From Paenibacillus mendelii (GTDB taxonomy: Bacteria > Bacillota > Bacilli > Paenibacillales > Paenibacillaceae), in assembly GCF_024498075.1 (NCBI RefSeq), contig NZ_JANHOF010000002.1, forward strand, positions 104,412-168,411: a stretch of DNA of 64,000 bases, written 5' to 3'. The notes under the pieces are model-generated. The model made no database searches, was not told the origin of the DNA, and worked only from the letters and a program-made list of their open reading frames with translations. Position 1 is the stretch's first letter. Every line of letters begins with the position of its first letter. Both the position numbers and the translations under genes were made by a program. Shown here piece after piece: positions 29,720-39,307 of the stretch.

Positions 29720-32287
29720 TCACCCCTTCACCTTATAGTGCTCGGCTTCAATCGTTTCGCCGCCGACCGTAACCGCTTCATTGCGGTAATTGACGATGAC
29801 AGACAGACCGTTCTCGTAAGTCGTCCGGTAGACGTCATCATCCAGCTTCTCATGCTTGATCATGCGCTGCCCCCGAACCTGCTTCAGAATGCCGTTCACC
29901 TCGTGATAGATTTGCAGCGCTTCATCCAGCCAATCTTTGTAATAGGTCGCATACAGCTCTTTATAAATATTGGGATTGATCGAAGCCGGATCCTTGTACA
30001 TCCATCTGTAGAAGACGTTCGAACCCGTCTCTAGCGATTTCAGCACCAGCTTGCGCATATTCTGATCATCGTTATAGTTGAACGGCTTGCCGGCATAATC
30101 GACATATCCGTGCAGCGCCAGCTGATAGAACGGAATCGATTCATCCGCCAGCATATAACGGTTGCTCTCAAGCGGCACATGGAGCAGATGGCTGGCATAA
30201 GGCAGCACATAGGCATTGCCCCCGCTGACCATCAGCTCCGGCGCTTCCTTCTGCAGCCGGCCGGTCTCTGCGGTTATAGTTCGTACTGCAAGCTGCCTGT
30301 CGACCGTTTCAGAGGCCGTGAAGTCCGAATTGACTTCCTCTCCCAGGTCGTGCAGGGACAGGGCGCCCGGATTATAGTCCCGGTAATCCGCTAGAAACTC
30401 GTCTACAAGACCGCCGAGCTTATTCGGAGACAAGTTATAATGCGAGAACAGGTCATAGTTCTTCTGATAGGTTGCCAGATCGTACGTATAGATCTTCGTA
30501 ATTTTGCGCGACAGAAACTGTGCGGCATCCCGGGAAGGGCTATAGCCTGACTTGCGGTATACCCGCAGGAAGGAAGCATCGGGATACAAGCCTCCGCCGC
30601 CTTGCTTCAGCCGCTCGGCAAGCGCCTTCCATTCCTTGCGGGTGCCGAGGACGCTTTCGTGACTCACCTTGGTTGGAATGCGATGCTCCAGACCGCCGTT
30701 AAACCAGCCATTGTAGCTGACTCTAACATTGCGGATACCCTGGGCGTTCAGACTGTCCAGCACCTTGTTCGCCTGCTCGAAATCGGTTAAAGGCTCCTGC
30801 GAATCATATGGAATTCCAAGAAAACTGTCCGGCTTGGACATGCTGCCAAGCAGCTCCAAGTAGAACGGGGCATCTCCCTTCGCCTGCATCGTCTTCATGC
30901 CGTATTTCTGTTCGAGATAATGGCGGTAATAAGCAGCCATGCTGGAATAATCCGCTTGCTCGCCGTTCAGAAATCCATACCGGATTTGCAGCTTGCCTTG
31001 GTACATCCGATTAGGCGTCCGGATCGTTTGCTCCGAGTTGCTCAGCTGTACGACATCTTTGGGCAATACGGTAAAGACGTTGCTCACCGTGTTGTATTGA
31101 TGCAGCCGGCCGCTTATATCTGCCGTCATCTTGGCCAATGCCTCGCCATCCTCGATAATACCGAAGAATGCGGCACCGCTGCGTTTCATTCCGAATACCG
31201 GCAGCCGGCTCGACTCGACGGTTACCGCCTTCTCCGTCTTGCTCATCGACCCGTCGTCGCCATAGATCGGGAGGATCAATGGCTGGGACAGCAGCTTTCC
31301 GTTGTTTAAGTTAATCAATGCTCCCGACCCGTCGGGCACAAGCATGTAGCCTTGATCGCCCAGCCCCATTGCGCCGAAGCTGCCGAGCAGCCCGATCGAA
31401 TGAATGCGATACGGCTTGCCATCTTCAATCTTGGCTGTATCGACCGAGGCGATTAAGCTGTCGCCATCGAGCGAATATTGCAGCGGAACGGTAAATTTGG
31501 CGGCGCCTCCGCCTTCATCGGACGCTTCCACGCCGTTCTCTTGATTGTCCGCAGCCAAATCCTCGTCGGAGTAGCCCGCTAACTCAAACAGCGCGATCAG
31601 CCGCTTGAGGGCAGCCTTCGGGATTTCCCGACGCTCGTAAATTTGCGTCTCCTTGTTCAGCTTGAACCTTGCGTCAAGCTCTTCCTTATCTGCTTCATCG
31701 TCCAGCTTGTTCAACAATTTCTCTTCGAACCTCGCTTTGCTGATTTTCTGCGGGATCGATTCGATTCCTTTCTCCGTGCTTCCGAAACGGTAGGTTACCG
31801 TAACGCTGCTCTCCGACTGCTCGATATCGAATTGATTGTACTGAACACTGTCCGTATAGCTGTCATAGCTCTGTGTCTGATTGTTCCGGACCAGGTAGAC
31901 GAGCTGCAGCTGGGAAGATAGATTGGATAAAATTTGCGGTGTCGCGAGCGGATCCTTCTCGCGGTCTTCCGGATTCGATCTCCAAATTTGGCCGCTTCGT
32001 TTATCCAATACCGCCACTTCGGTCGTTTGCTTGTTCATGAATAACCGGAGCGTCCCGTTCTCCAGTACAGGCTCCATGCCTGCTGGATGGCGCAGCTCGG
32101 ACGGCGGAGCCGTCACCGACTCGTCAAAAACCGGAATGCTCTTCTGCGAGGCCAGCTCACTACCCGCCTCCAGCAAGCTGCTGGAGCGAATCGGAACCGG
32201 AGCTAGGAAGGTTCCGTAGATGATGACCGCCACAACAATTACAAGCAGGGTCGATACCGTTATGATGCGTTTCCAATAGGCTGTCAC
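29720..32287 (-). CDS. DUF5696 membrane-anchored protein, putative glycosidase-like
   Basis: An 855-aa protein. One N-terminal hydrophobic segment (about residues 6-27) anchors or exports it. The rest should be outside the cell. I place it in DUF5696, a family found beside sugar ABC genes in Paenibacillus. Residues about 430-855 read like a TIM-barrel hydrolase (IRNVRVSYNGWFNGG, LSLHDLGEEVNSDF, ELMVSGGNAYVLPYA), ending in a beta domain (VIVNYRNEAVTVGG). Glycosidase activity is inferred. The start is GTG at 32287, only 5 bases past the preceding stop, with GGGGAGG upstream. Longer in-frame starts would overlap the preceding gene by 200 bases. Confidence 0.8.
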   Translation of the reverse strand: MTAYWKRIITVSTLLVIVVAVIIYGTFLAPVPIRSSSLLEAGSELASQKSIPVFDESVTAPPSELRHPAGMEPVLENGTLRLFMNKQTTEVAVLDKRSGQIWRSNPEDREKDPLATPQILSNLSSQLQLVYLVRNNQTQSYDSYTDSVQYNQFDIEQSESSVTVTYRFGSTEKGIESIPQKISKARFEEKLLNKLDDEADKEELDARFKLNKETQIYERREIPKAALKRLIALFELAGYSDEDLAADNQENGVEASDEGGGAAKFTVPLQYSLDGDSLIASVDTAKIEDGKPYRIHSIGLLGSFGAMGLGDQGYMLVPDGSGALINLNNGKLLSQPLILPIYGDDGSMSKTEKAVTVESSRLPVFGMKRSGAAFFGIIEDGEALAKMTADISGRLHQYNTVSNVFTVLPKDVVQLSNSEQTIRTPNRMYQGKLQIRYGFLNGEQADYSSMAAYYRHYLEQKYGMKTMQAKGDAPFYLELLGSMSKPDSFLGIPYDSQEPLTDFEQANKVLDSLNAQGIRNVRVSYNGWFNGGLEHRIPTKVSHESVLGTRKEWKALAERLKQGGGGLYPDASFLRVYRKSGYSPSRDAAQFLSRKITKIYTYDLATYQKNYDLFSHYNLSPNKLGGLVDEFLADYRDYNPGALSLHDLGEEVNSDFTASETVDRQLAVRTITAETGRLQKEAPELMVSGGNAYVLPYASHLLHVPLESNRYMLADESIPFYQLALHGYVDYAGKPFNYNDDQNMRKLVLKSLETGSNVFYRWMYKDPASINPNIYKELYATYYKDWLDEALQIYHEVNGILKQVRGQRMIKHEKLDDDVYRTTYENGLSVIVNYRNEAVTVGGETIEAEHYKVKG

Positions 32288-32292
32288 CTTCC

Positions 32293-34374
32293 TCACCCCT
32301 CCCCGATCCGGAACCGGATCTCTTGGTATATCGTCGTTCCGAACTGTAAGATTTGCTGCGCAAGGCTGGCCGCCAGCATGCCCAGGAAGACGATGATTCC
32401 CATGACCAGCAAGGTCAGCAGCATCGTGACGACCGTCTTGAATACATTGTATTGATGCACGGTCAGCATCCCGATGAATAACAGCAAGACGAACCACAGG
32501 TATGCGAACGATTCGATCAAGCTATAGAAGGATACTTCCTTCAGCGTAATGACTCTGGAGAACAAGAGGAGCGGTCCCTGGACAAGCAGCAGCGGAATCA
32601 GCGCCAGTCCGGTCGCCATGACGATTTCCTTGAACTTGCCCTCACCGTCCATGAGCGTCGTAATCGACCAGTTGGACACGCACCAGAGGAAGAACGGCAG
32701 CACGATAAATTTCAGCTCATCCAGGCTGTTGACGACCATATCATTGACCGGGTTAATGACGAATCCGGAATATTGGCGCCTCAAAATCGACATGATCGTG
32801 AGCAGCAGCAGAATGAGAAGGGTGAACCACACCCTGCCTTTCTGCTCGTATTTCATCGCCCAGAACCCGTTGAACGGTCTGAATAACGTCTGCCATGCCG
32901 AGCGGACGACGCCCGGTTCCGAATCGCGGACCCGGATAAGCTTGAATGCCGCGATCAGCAGCAGAATGGCGACAACGCTGACAGAAGCAATAGTAGGAAA
33001 GTGATCCCACAGCCATTCCTTCCGGTACCTGTCGAATGCCTTGGAATAATAAACCGGATGCGTGCCGAGCTTAAAGTTTCCCATCGCTGCGTAGTTATTG
33101 TTCTGTATAAGCTCGCCTTTGCCGATCCCGAGATAAGCCATTTCCAGATTCCGGTTTAATTTCAATGCCTCCTGCCACCATTTGACGGAATTGCTCTCTT
33201 CGCCGAGGTCGTTATAGATGACGGCATTGCGGATGGCTTCCCCGTACCGCGTCGGCTCGAATACGGTCAGATGATTCAAGCCCCGATCCAGGACAATGAT
33301 GCGGTCGCCGAGCACGCTCACTTCAACGGGGGTCTTGAATTGCCCGAATTGCTCGCCGAGCGCTCCGAACTGGTACATCAATTTACCGTCCTTGTCGTAC
33401 GTAAAAATCCGCCCGCGTTTCGTGTCCAATATGCTGTAGATCCCGTTCGTATCCGAGGCTACGCTGACGATCGTAGAGCGTCCCTGCCTGGTTCCTCTGA
33501 ATGATACCTTGATGTCGCCGGTCGGCGGGAACCAGCCTTCGCGGCGCAGCACGTCGGAGCCCGAGGGATTCAACCTGCGCACCGGCTCCACTGAGGTGCC
33601 GTCGCTCGTTGTTACATATAGAAAATCTTCTTCGTCGATATCGATATTGTTGAATTCAACGGGGATAAACAAGGCCATCGCTTCCCGCTGCGCTTTGGTC
33701 GATATCTGCTTCCAGAACAATTCAACCGGGTCGACCATAACCTTGTTCACGCCGATGAATCCGGTGAAATTGCCTTCCGAATCGAACTCGATGACGCCGT
33801 CAAATACCCCTTTGCTGACCACATATAGCCGTCCTGCCGTATCGACAACCAGCTTGGTCGGCACGTAGGTGAAATTAGCGCGCAGAATACTCGCCTTCGG
33901 CGGGCCGATCTCGCGGATGAATTCGCCGTCCGTCGTCAGCTCGACGACCCGCTTATTGCCGGTGTCGGCCACGAACAGGCGGTTCCGGTCGCTGACGAAG
34001 ATACCTAGCGGCTCCTTGAATGTATCGGTCTTGCCGCCGTTATCGAAGCTCTCGATCACGTTCAATGCGTTCCCGCTGCTATCGAGCTCGACAACGCGAT
34101 GATTTCCCGAATCCAATACGAAGATATGGCCTTCCTTCGTAATGTACATATCCTCCGGCGTTTTGAAGGAGCCGGCATTCAATCCGCCGCCGGTGATCAG
34201 TTTTGCCGGCAAATAGGGGACCGGGGCCGAGTCGGCCGTGCCTTCGTCGGAATAGTTATATCCGTCATAGGGGGCTGCATAGGCCGCAGGCACAGCCCCA
34301 GCCGCAGCAAGCAAGAACAGGAAAAGCGTCACAATCCTCCGTATTCGCTTCACGATAGGCTTCTCCTTTTCCAC
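32293..34374 (-). CDS. NHL-propeller / TPR / Yip1 membrane protein
   Basis: A 693-aa protein with an unusual order of domains. Residues 1-33 are a signal peptide. Residues about 60-375 hold NHL-type propeller repeats (FVLDSGNHRVVELDSSGN, FVADTGNKRVVELTTDG, IIVLDRGLNHLTVF). Residues about 378-440 form one or two TPR-like helices (AIRNAVIYNDLGEES, WWQEALKLNRNLEMAYLGIG). A membrane segment lies at 460-480 and a Yip1 domain with about five more at 485-690. The propeller should face outside and may bind glycan or the binding protein. The function is unknown. Its start overlaps the stop of the permease upstream and it ends 5 bases before the DUF5696 gene, so the three are probably co-translated. 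Confidence 0.85.
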   Translation of the reverse strand: MEKEKPIVKRIRRIVTLFLFLLAAAGAVPAAYAAPYDGYNYSDEGTADSAPVPYLPAKLITGGGLNAGSFKTPEDMYITKEGHIFVLDSGNHRVVELDSSGNALNVIESFDNGGKTDTFKEPLGIFVSDRNRLFVADTGNKRVVELTTDGEFIREIGPPKASILRANFTYVPTKLVVDTAGRLYVVSKGVFDGVIEFDSEGNFTGFIGVNKVMVDPVELFWKQISTKAQREAMALFIPVEFNNIDIDEEDFLYVTTSDGTSVEPVRRLNPSGSDVLRREGWFPPTGDIKVSFRGTRQGRSTIVSVASDTNGIYSILDTKRGRIFTYDKDGKLMYQFGALGEQFGQFKTPVEVSVLGDRIIVLDRGLNHLTVFEPTRYGEAIRNAVIYNDLGEESNSVKWWQEALKLNRNLEMAYLGIGKGELIQNNNYAAMGNFKLGTHPVYYSKAFDRYRKEWLWDHFPTIASVSVVAILLLIAAFKLIRVRDSEPGVVRSAWQTLFRPFNGFWAMKYEQKGRVWFTLLILLLLTIMSILRRQYSGFVINPVNDMVVNSLDELKFIVLPFFLWCVSNWSITTLMDGEGKFKEIVMATGLALIPLLLVQGPLLLFSRVITLKEVSFYSLIESFAYLWFVLLLFIGMLTVHQYNVFKTVVTMLLTLLVMGIIVFLGMLAASLAQQILQFGTTIYQEIRFRIGEG

Positions 34375-35252
34375 TAATCTTTCATGCCTGAGGTCGACAT
34401 CGTCTGCAGCACATTGCTCTGCGTAATGACGAAGATGATGATCGGAACGCTGATCATAAGCAGCGTCGCCGCCATTGAAGGACCTGTGCGGATGATGCCC
34501 CCGGCAAGAATTTGACCCAGCGCGTAGTCAATGGTTTTCAGCTGTTCGCTGTAGATATACATCGATCCGGCAGCGCCGCCGGCTCCCCATAAGCCCTGGA
34601 AGGAGAAGATGATCAGGGTCAGCCACGCCGGCTTGACCACAGGCATGACAATGCGCCAGAAAATACGGTACTCGCTGCACCCGTCAATTTGCGCCGCTTC
34701 CAGCAGCGCATCCGGGATTTGCTCCATGAACTGCTTCATCAGGTACAGCCCAAGCGACGAGCCGATCGCCGGGATGATGACCGCCCAGTAGGTATCGATC
34801 ATGCCGAACCAGGACATCGTCATATAGTTCGTCACCTGGGTTACCGTACCGGAGAACATGAGCGACAACACGACGATCGTGAACAGCACCGATACGCCCG
34901 GAAATTTGCGCTTGGCCAGCGGGTATGCGGCAAGCGATGCGATGATGACATGGCCTGCCGTTCCGACGAATGCAATGAAGAAGGTGTTAAACATATATCT
35001 CGTAAACGGCACCCACGTGCCCGACATCAAATTATACAAGTCGGTGAAATTGTTCAGGCTCGGGTTCCGTACGAGAAACTTCGGCGGAAACTGCAGGATT
35101 TCGTTGATCGGTTTAAAGGCGTTGCTGATCACGAATACAAGAGGCAGCGCCATAAAGTAGCCGAGCGCCGCGAGGAACAGAAACAGCAGCAGATCGCCTG
35201 CGCGGGACCGGTTGATTTTATTGCCCCTTAATAGCTTGGCTGCGGCACCCAT
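34374..35252 (-). CDS. Carbohydrate ABC transporter permease (MalG type)
   Basis: A 292-aa permease with six hydrophobic segments and the EAA loop LLEAAQIDGCSEYRIFWRIVMPVVKP. It pairs with the MalF-type permease encoded just upstream. The ATG at 35252 lies 1 base past that gene's stop codon, with AAGAAGG about 12 bases upstream; in-frame GTG and TTG codons 3-4 codons earlier are possible. The helix between segments 4 and 5 contains WGAGGAAGSMYIYSEQL, expected outside. The last base is shared with the next gene's start codon. Confidence 0.92.
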   Translation of the reverse strand: MGAAAKLLRGNKINRSRAGDLLLFLFLAALGYFMALPLVFVISNAFKPINEILQFPPKFLVRNPSLNNFTDLYNLMSGTWVPFTRYMFNTFFIAFVGTAGHVIIASLAAYPLAKRKFPGVSVLFTIVVLSLMFSGTVTQVTNYMTMSWFGMIDTYWAVIIPAIGSSLGLYLMKQFMEQIPDALLEAAQIDGCSEYRIFWRIVMPVVKPAWLTLIIFSFQGLWGAGGAAGSMYIYSEQLKTIDYALGQILAGGIIRTGPSMAATLLMISVPIIIFVITQSNVLQTMSTSGMKD

Positions 35253-35253
35253 C

Positions 35254-36213
35254 TTATTCACCAACCTTCTTCAACAGCTTTTGCACGAGCAGATTGGAGC
35301 CAAGCATAATGCCGAACAAGACGGTTGCGATCGAGGACGCGTAGCCCATCTCAAACCGGATATTGCCATAATCCATTAAGTGCGTCACGATCGTATGTCC
35401 CGCGTACTGCACGCTCGGGAAGCCGGCAAGCGTTGTCGCGACCTCGGCAACGGCAAACGACGAGGTGATCTGAATAACCGCGCCGAACATCAGCTGGGGC
35501 CGCATCGCAGGCAGCGTAATGAACCACAGCTCCTGCCACCGGTTGCGGATGCCGTCGATCGCGCCGGCCTCGAACAGCGTCTTATCCATGCTCTGCAAGC
35601 CCGCGATAAAAGCGAGAAAGCTGGTGCCAAGGCTGAGCCATAGCTGCACGATAATAATGATCGCCATAATGTATTGCGGATCCTTGAGCCATAAGATCGG
35701 CTCCGCGATCAAGCGGAATTTCAGCAGGAAGGCATTGATATAGCCGTAGGAATCCCCGCTGAACAATAACGTCCATACGATGAAGGCGTTGCCGGACAAT
35801 ACCGGAGCGTAGAAGATAAGGGTCGCCACCGCCCTGACCTTGGGCGACAGCTCGTTAATGACCCACGCCAGCACGAAACAAACGATATAACTGATCGGAC
35901 CGGTAATTGCCGCAAAATAAATCGTGTTCTTCACGGCGAGCAGGAAGATATCGTCCCGGATAAACAATCTCGCGTAATTTTGCCAGCCTACCCAATCGGG
36001 AAATTCCAGCATATTGAAATTCGTAAAGCTGACCGTGAGCGACAAGAAAACCGGGAGGACCGTGAAAATAAAGAAAATCATAAAATAAGGCGCAATCATG
36101 ACATACATGTGTTTGTTTTGCTTCACTTCGCTCATTTTCTTCGCCCAAACCGATGGTCTCGGCTCCCTTTGCACAAGTTCTCCCGGTTTTCGGCTTAATG
36201 GAATCATGCTCAT
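35254..36213 (-). CDS. Carbohydrate ABC transporter permease (MalF type)
   Basis: A 319-aa permease. An N-terminal hydrophilic stretch of about 35 residues is followed by six hydrophobic segments and the EAA loop LFEAGAIDGIRNRWQELWFITLPAMRPQ. It lies 14 bases after the large binding protein and is followed directly by its MalG partner. The ATG at 36213 has GGAGGGCGGGC upstream. Confidence 0.93.
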   Translation of the reverse strand: MSMIPLSRKPGELVQREPRPSVWAKKMSEVKQNKHMYVMIAPYFMIFFIFTVLPVFLSLTVSFTNFNMLEFPDWVGWQNYARLFIRDDIFLLAVKNTIYFAAITGPISYIVCFVLAWVINELSPKVRAVATLIFYAPVLSGNAFIVWTLLFSGDSYGYINAFLLKFRLIAEPILWLKDPQYIMAIIIIVQLWLSLGTSFLAFIAGLQSMDKTLFEAGAIDGIRNRWQELWFITLPAMRPQLMFGAVIQITSSFAVAEVATTLAGFPSVQYAGHTIVTHLMDYGNIRFEMGYASSIATVLFGIMLGSNLLVQKLLKKVGE

Positions 36214-36227
36214 GCCCGCCCTCCCTT

Positions 36228-39116
36228 CTACTCTGTCGGCAGCTTGAATTCTTTGCGCTTGATCGTAATTTCTTCATTAATCGTGCGAACATAATCAAGC
36301 AGCGTTTCCCTTGGATCGGTCTTGCTGTTAATCACCGAATAAAAGGCGTTCTGCACATGCCGTGTCAGCGAATAACCGCCGGGAACATCAGGCATTCCGC
36401 GCACCCATTCCCACTGCGACAATAACTGATTGTACTCCCTGGCTGACCAGGGCAGCTGTTTCATCGCATCCTTGTTCGCGGCCGCATACCGGCCGGATTC
36501 GCCAAGGAGCGCTTCCAATTCGCGGCCGAAGGTCGCCTGGGCTTCCGTATCGGTCCACCAGTCGATAAATTTCCAAGCCGCATCCTTGTTTTTCGTATTC
36601 TTGAACATGACCGTTCCGATGCTCGCCGACAGCGTCTCGCGGTGTATCTCGCCGTCCTCGCCCAGCACGCCCGGTACAGGAGCGAAGCCCCATTGCCCGC
36701 GGATTTCCGGCGCGAAGATGGTCAGCGTGTTGTATGTCGTATAGTCCGCGATTCCAAGCGGCATCTCGCCAGTCCGGAAGCGGTTCACGAATTCGAATTC
36801 CTGCGGCAGCTTATAGTTGTTGTACAGCTCCGTCCACTTCTTGAACGCCTTGATTCCGACGGGCGAATCGAGATCGGTCCTTATACCTTCATCCTTGTAG
36901 TACTGGCCCCCGTTCTGATAGAGGAGCATCTCGAATACAGGCGTTGGCGTCATGCCAACCTGCATATGATGCTTCTGCAGCTCGGGGATGACATGGTACA
37001 AATCGGTCCACGTATCGGGGACCTTCAGCTTGAGCTCCTCTAGAATGTCCTTGCGGTAGAACAGCATCGGGAAGGACTGCTTCTCCGGAATCGCGAAAAT
37101 GCCGTTCTGGTACGTAAAGCCGACGAAGGCGCTGCCCATGAACCGCTCTCGAACGCTGTCGAAGCCAGGGTATTTCGACAAATCTTCCAGTGCATGCCGC
37201 ATCGCGAAATTGACGACCTCTCCCGTCGACAGCGCGACATCGGGACCTTTGCCCGCCAAGGTCGACGGCAGCAGCACTTTGCTGTCCACCAGCTGCAGGT
37301 CGATCTTGATCCCTGTCTCCGGTGTAAACGTGTTATCGATCATCGACCGGAGCAGCTGCGCCTGATCACGGCCGCCGTTCACCCACACGACGACGGAGTC
37401 ATCCTTGAAGCCGCTTCCGACATTGTTGTAATTCTCGGTGAACGAGGACGTGAAGGAAAACAGATCATGCTTCAATCGGCTGAAAAATCCCTTCGTCGCT
37501 TTAGGTGTATCGACATCCGGCGATTTCACGAACAAATAATCGAGCTCAAGCGGCTGTTGATTGACGCCAAGCAGCCATGTTCCAAGCGATGTTACGTTGT
37601 CCTTGAAGTTCTTCAGGCGGCCGGTCAGCGTCTCCGGCCGGCTGCCGAGATCGCCCAGCTGATAGGATGTCGTGCGCAGAATCGTCGCGCTTTCGCTTGC
37701 CCCTCCGATCAACTGGTCCATGCGGTCTGCTGCTACTTCGAGCGAGTTACTCTGCTTCAGAAACATATCCGCCATTCCCGGAATCAGCTTCTCCAGCTGA
37801 TAGTCGCGGAAGGCATCCGGCTCCGTGCCGGTAATCATAATAATTTGCCGGTACAGCTTGTTTAGATCCTGAATGCTCTTGCGCACCGATTGGATGACTT
37901 CCGAGAGCCCGCCCATCGTCACCTCGAGCTTGATTTCATGCTTGCCCTTGGTCATATAGAATAAGTAAGGCTGTTCCTCCGAGCCGGCAACGCCGACCTG
38001 CCAGGCGCCATCGTATTGGAAGGTGATTTGCTCCGCTTCCTTGAACGGGATTTGATCGTCGATATACAGCTTGCGCACGACGTTCACCCCACGGGACAGA
38101 TTCTGTTTATAACGGAAACCGATCTCGTATAGGCCGTCTTCGGGAATGTCTGTCTCCCAAGTGATCCATTGACCGGGAATTTTCCAATTGATCCCGCCGA
38201 TTGTATTCATCCGAATCTTCGACACATGGTAAGGCTCCGTTCCCGGACTCGACCGGTCGTTGATCGGATACAGGGAAGGGCTCGATTTGTATAGCGCATC
38301 TTCGCCTTGCAGCTTGATCATAACGTCATTCGTGACCTTATAGCCCTGCGCGTCATATCCGCCGGCAAGCTCCTCATAGGAAGGAAGCTGTTTCTCTTGA
38401 TAGAACTGCAAATAATCAATCACCATCGGTTCGCGGAGAGAGACCAGCTCAATCCGGTGCATGCCTTTAGTCAAATAAAAGGAAAACGGCTCCTGAAAGT
38501 AGCTCTCCGCATCGCTAAAGCTCTTGTCCTGCCACTTGGGACTTTCGACTTGCCTTGGCCTCAAGTCGTTCTCGTTGCGGTCGCGCTGCACATCCGGCCG
38601 TTCATTGCGCCATACCCGCGAAAAAACGAGTCTGTTCGCTTCCTCGAACGGAAGTACACCATCGATCCGGAATTCCCGTTCAATGGGCGAGCTATTCCCG
38701 GCAACCGGAAAATAACGCAAACCGAAGTGATACAGCCCGTCTTCTTGAACTTCAATGTCCCAGTAGATCGATCCCGATTCTTCCGTCCGCACGACAGGGC
38801 TTGCCGCTTGCTCGAATGAATTCAGAATATCCGCCTTCATTCCTTCCGTACCCGCAAACGCTTCCGCTTCGATCCGCTCAGTCCCATCAGGACGGACCGC
38901 ATTCGGATAACGGGCTATATACTGTTCATAGCGAAGTGTTGACGACGAAGGGATATCCAGCTCAGCTTCCGGCTGGTTTGCCTCCGTCCCGGCTTGCGCC
39001 GGCTCCTTCGCTTTCATTGCCGGCTTATCAGCCGATATGAAAGAGGTGACGATCCAAACGACAACAATCGCGAATATGGAAACAGCAGCAATATGCTTTC
39101 TCTGTAAGATCCGCAC
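36228..39116 (-). CDS. Membrane-anchored sugar-binding protein with two carbohydrate-binding-like modules
   Basis: A 962-aa protein, more than twice the usual binding-protein length. Residues 8-28 are a signal anchor with no lipobox cysteine. Two similar beta-sandwich modules follow at about 77-242 and 264-402, sharing ED/PEDGLY-x-GFRY, an IDD/IDG-x-PF-EA motif and TKGxHxIxL. A helical linker lies at about 403-540. Residues about 572-930 are an ABC solute-binding domain (VVVWVNGGRDQAQLL, KGPDVALSTGEVVNFA, WKFIDWWTDTEAQATF). The protein probably captures a large glycan. The start is GTG at 39116 with AAGGAGAG upstream. The two permeases that follow are its likely partners. Confidence 0.88.
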   Translation of the reverse strand: MRILQRKHIAAVSIFAIVVVWIVTSFISADKPAMKAKEPAQAGTEANQPEAELDIPSSSTLRYEQYIARYPNAVRPDGTERIEAEAFAGTEGMKADILNSFEQAASPVVRTEESGSIYWDIEVQEDGLYHFGLRYFPVAGNSSPIEREFRIDGVLPFEEANRLVFSRVWRNERPDVQRDRNENDLRPRQVESPKWQDKSFSDAESYFQEPFSFYLTKGMHRIELVSLREPMVIDYLQFYQEKQLPSYEELAGGYDAQGYKVTNDVMIKLQGEDALYKSSPSLYPINDRSSPGTEPYHVSKIRMNTIGGINWKIPGQWITWETDIPEDGLYEIGFRYKQNLSRGVNVVRKLYIDDQIPFKEAEQITFQYDGAWQVGVAGSEEQPYLFYMTKGKHEIKLEVTMGGLSEVIQSVRKSIQDLNKLYRQIIMITGTEPDAFRDYQLEKLIPGMADMFLKQSNSLEVAADRMDQLIGGASESATILRTTSYQLGDLGSRPETLTGRLKNFKDNVTSLGTWLLGVNQQPLELDYLFVKSPDVDTPKATKGFFSRLKHDLFSFTSSFTENYNNVGSGFKDDSVVVWVNGGRDQAQLLRSMIDNTFTPETGIKIDLQLVDSKVLLPSTLAGKGPDVALSTGEVVNFAMRHALEDLSKYPGFDSVRERFMGSAFVGFTYQNGIFAIPEKQSFPMLFYRKDILEELKLKVPDTWTDLYHVIPELQKHHMQVGMTPTPVFEMLLYQNGGQYYKDEGIRTDLDSPVGIKAFKKWTELYNNYKLPQEFEFVNRFRTGEMPLGIADYTTYNTLTIFAPEIRGQWGFAPVPGVLGEDGEIHRETLSASIGTVMFKNTKNKDAAWKFIDWWTDTEAQATFGRELEALLGESGRYAAANKDAMKQLPWSAREYNQLLSQWEWVRGMPDVPGGYSLTRHVQNAFYSVINSKTDPRETLLDYVRTINEEITIKRKEFKLPTE

Positions 39117-39307
39117 GCCCAGCTCTCCTTCCTTAACTGCTCCACCACTGTCCCAAGGCGTACCCGAAGGTGATCCCCATCCGCTCCGTAATAAGAGCAT
39201 CCGCGCTTCATTCATCCAAGCTTATGCCGCCCCTAGCGGGCAGATGGGGATAGGCCACTTCTGTCCGGCACTCTAGCATTCTAAAACTCTAGCCGACCTG
39301 CTATCGG

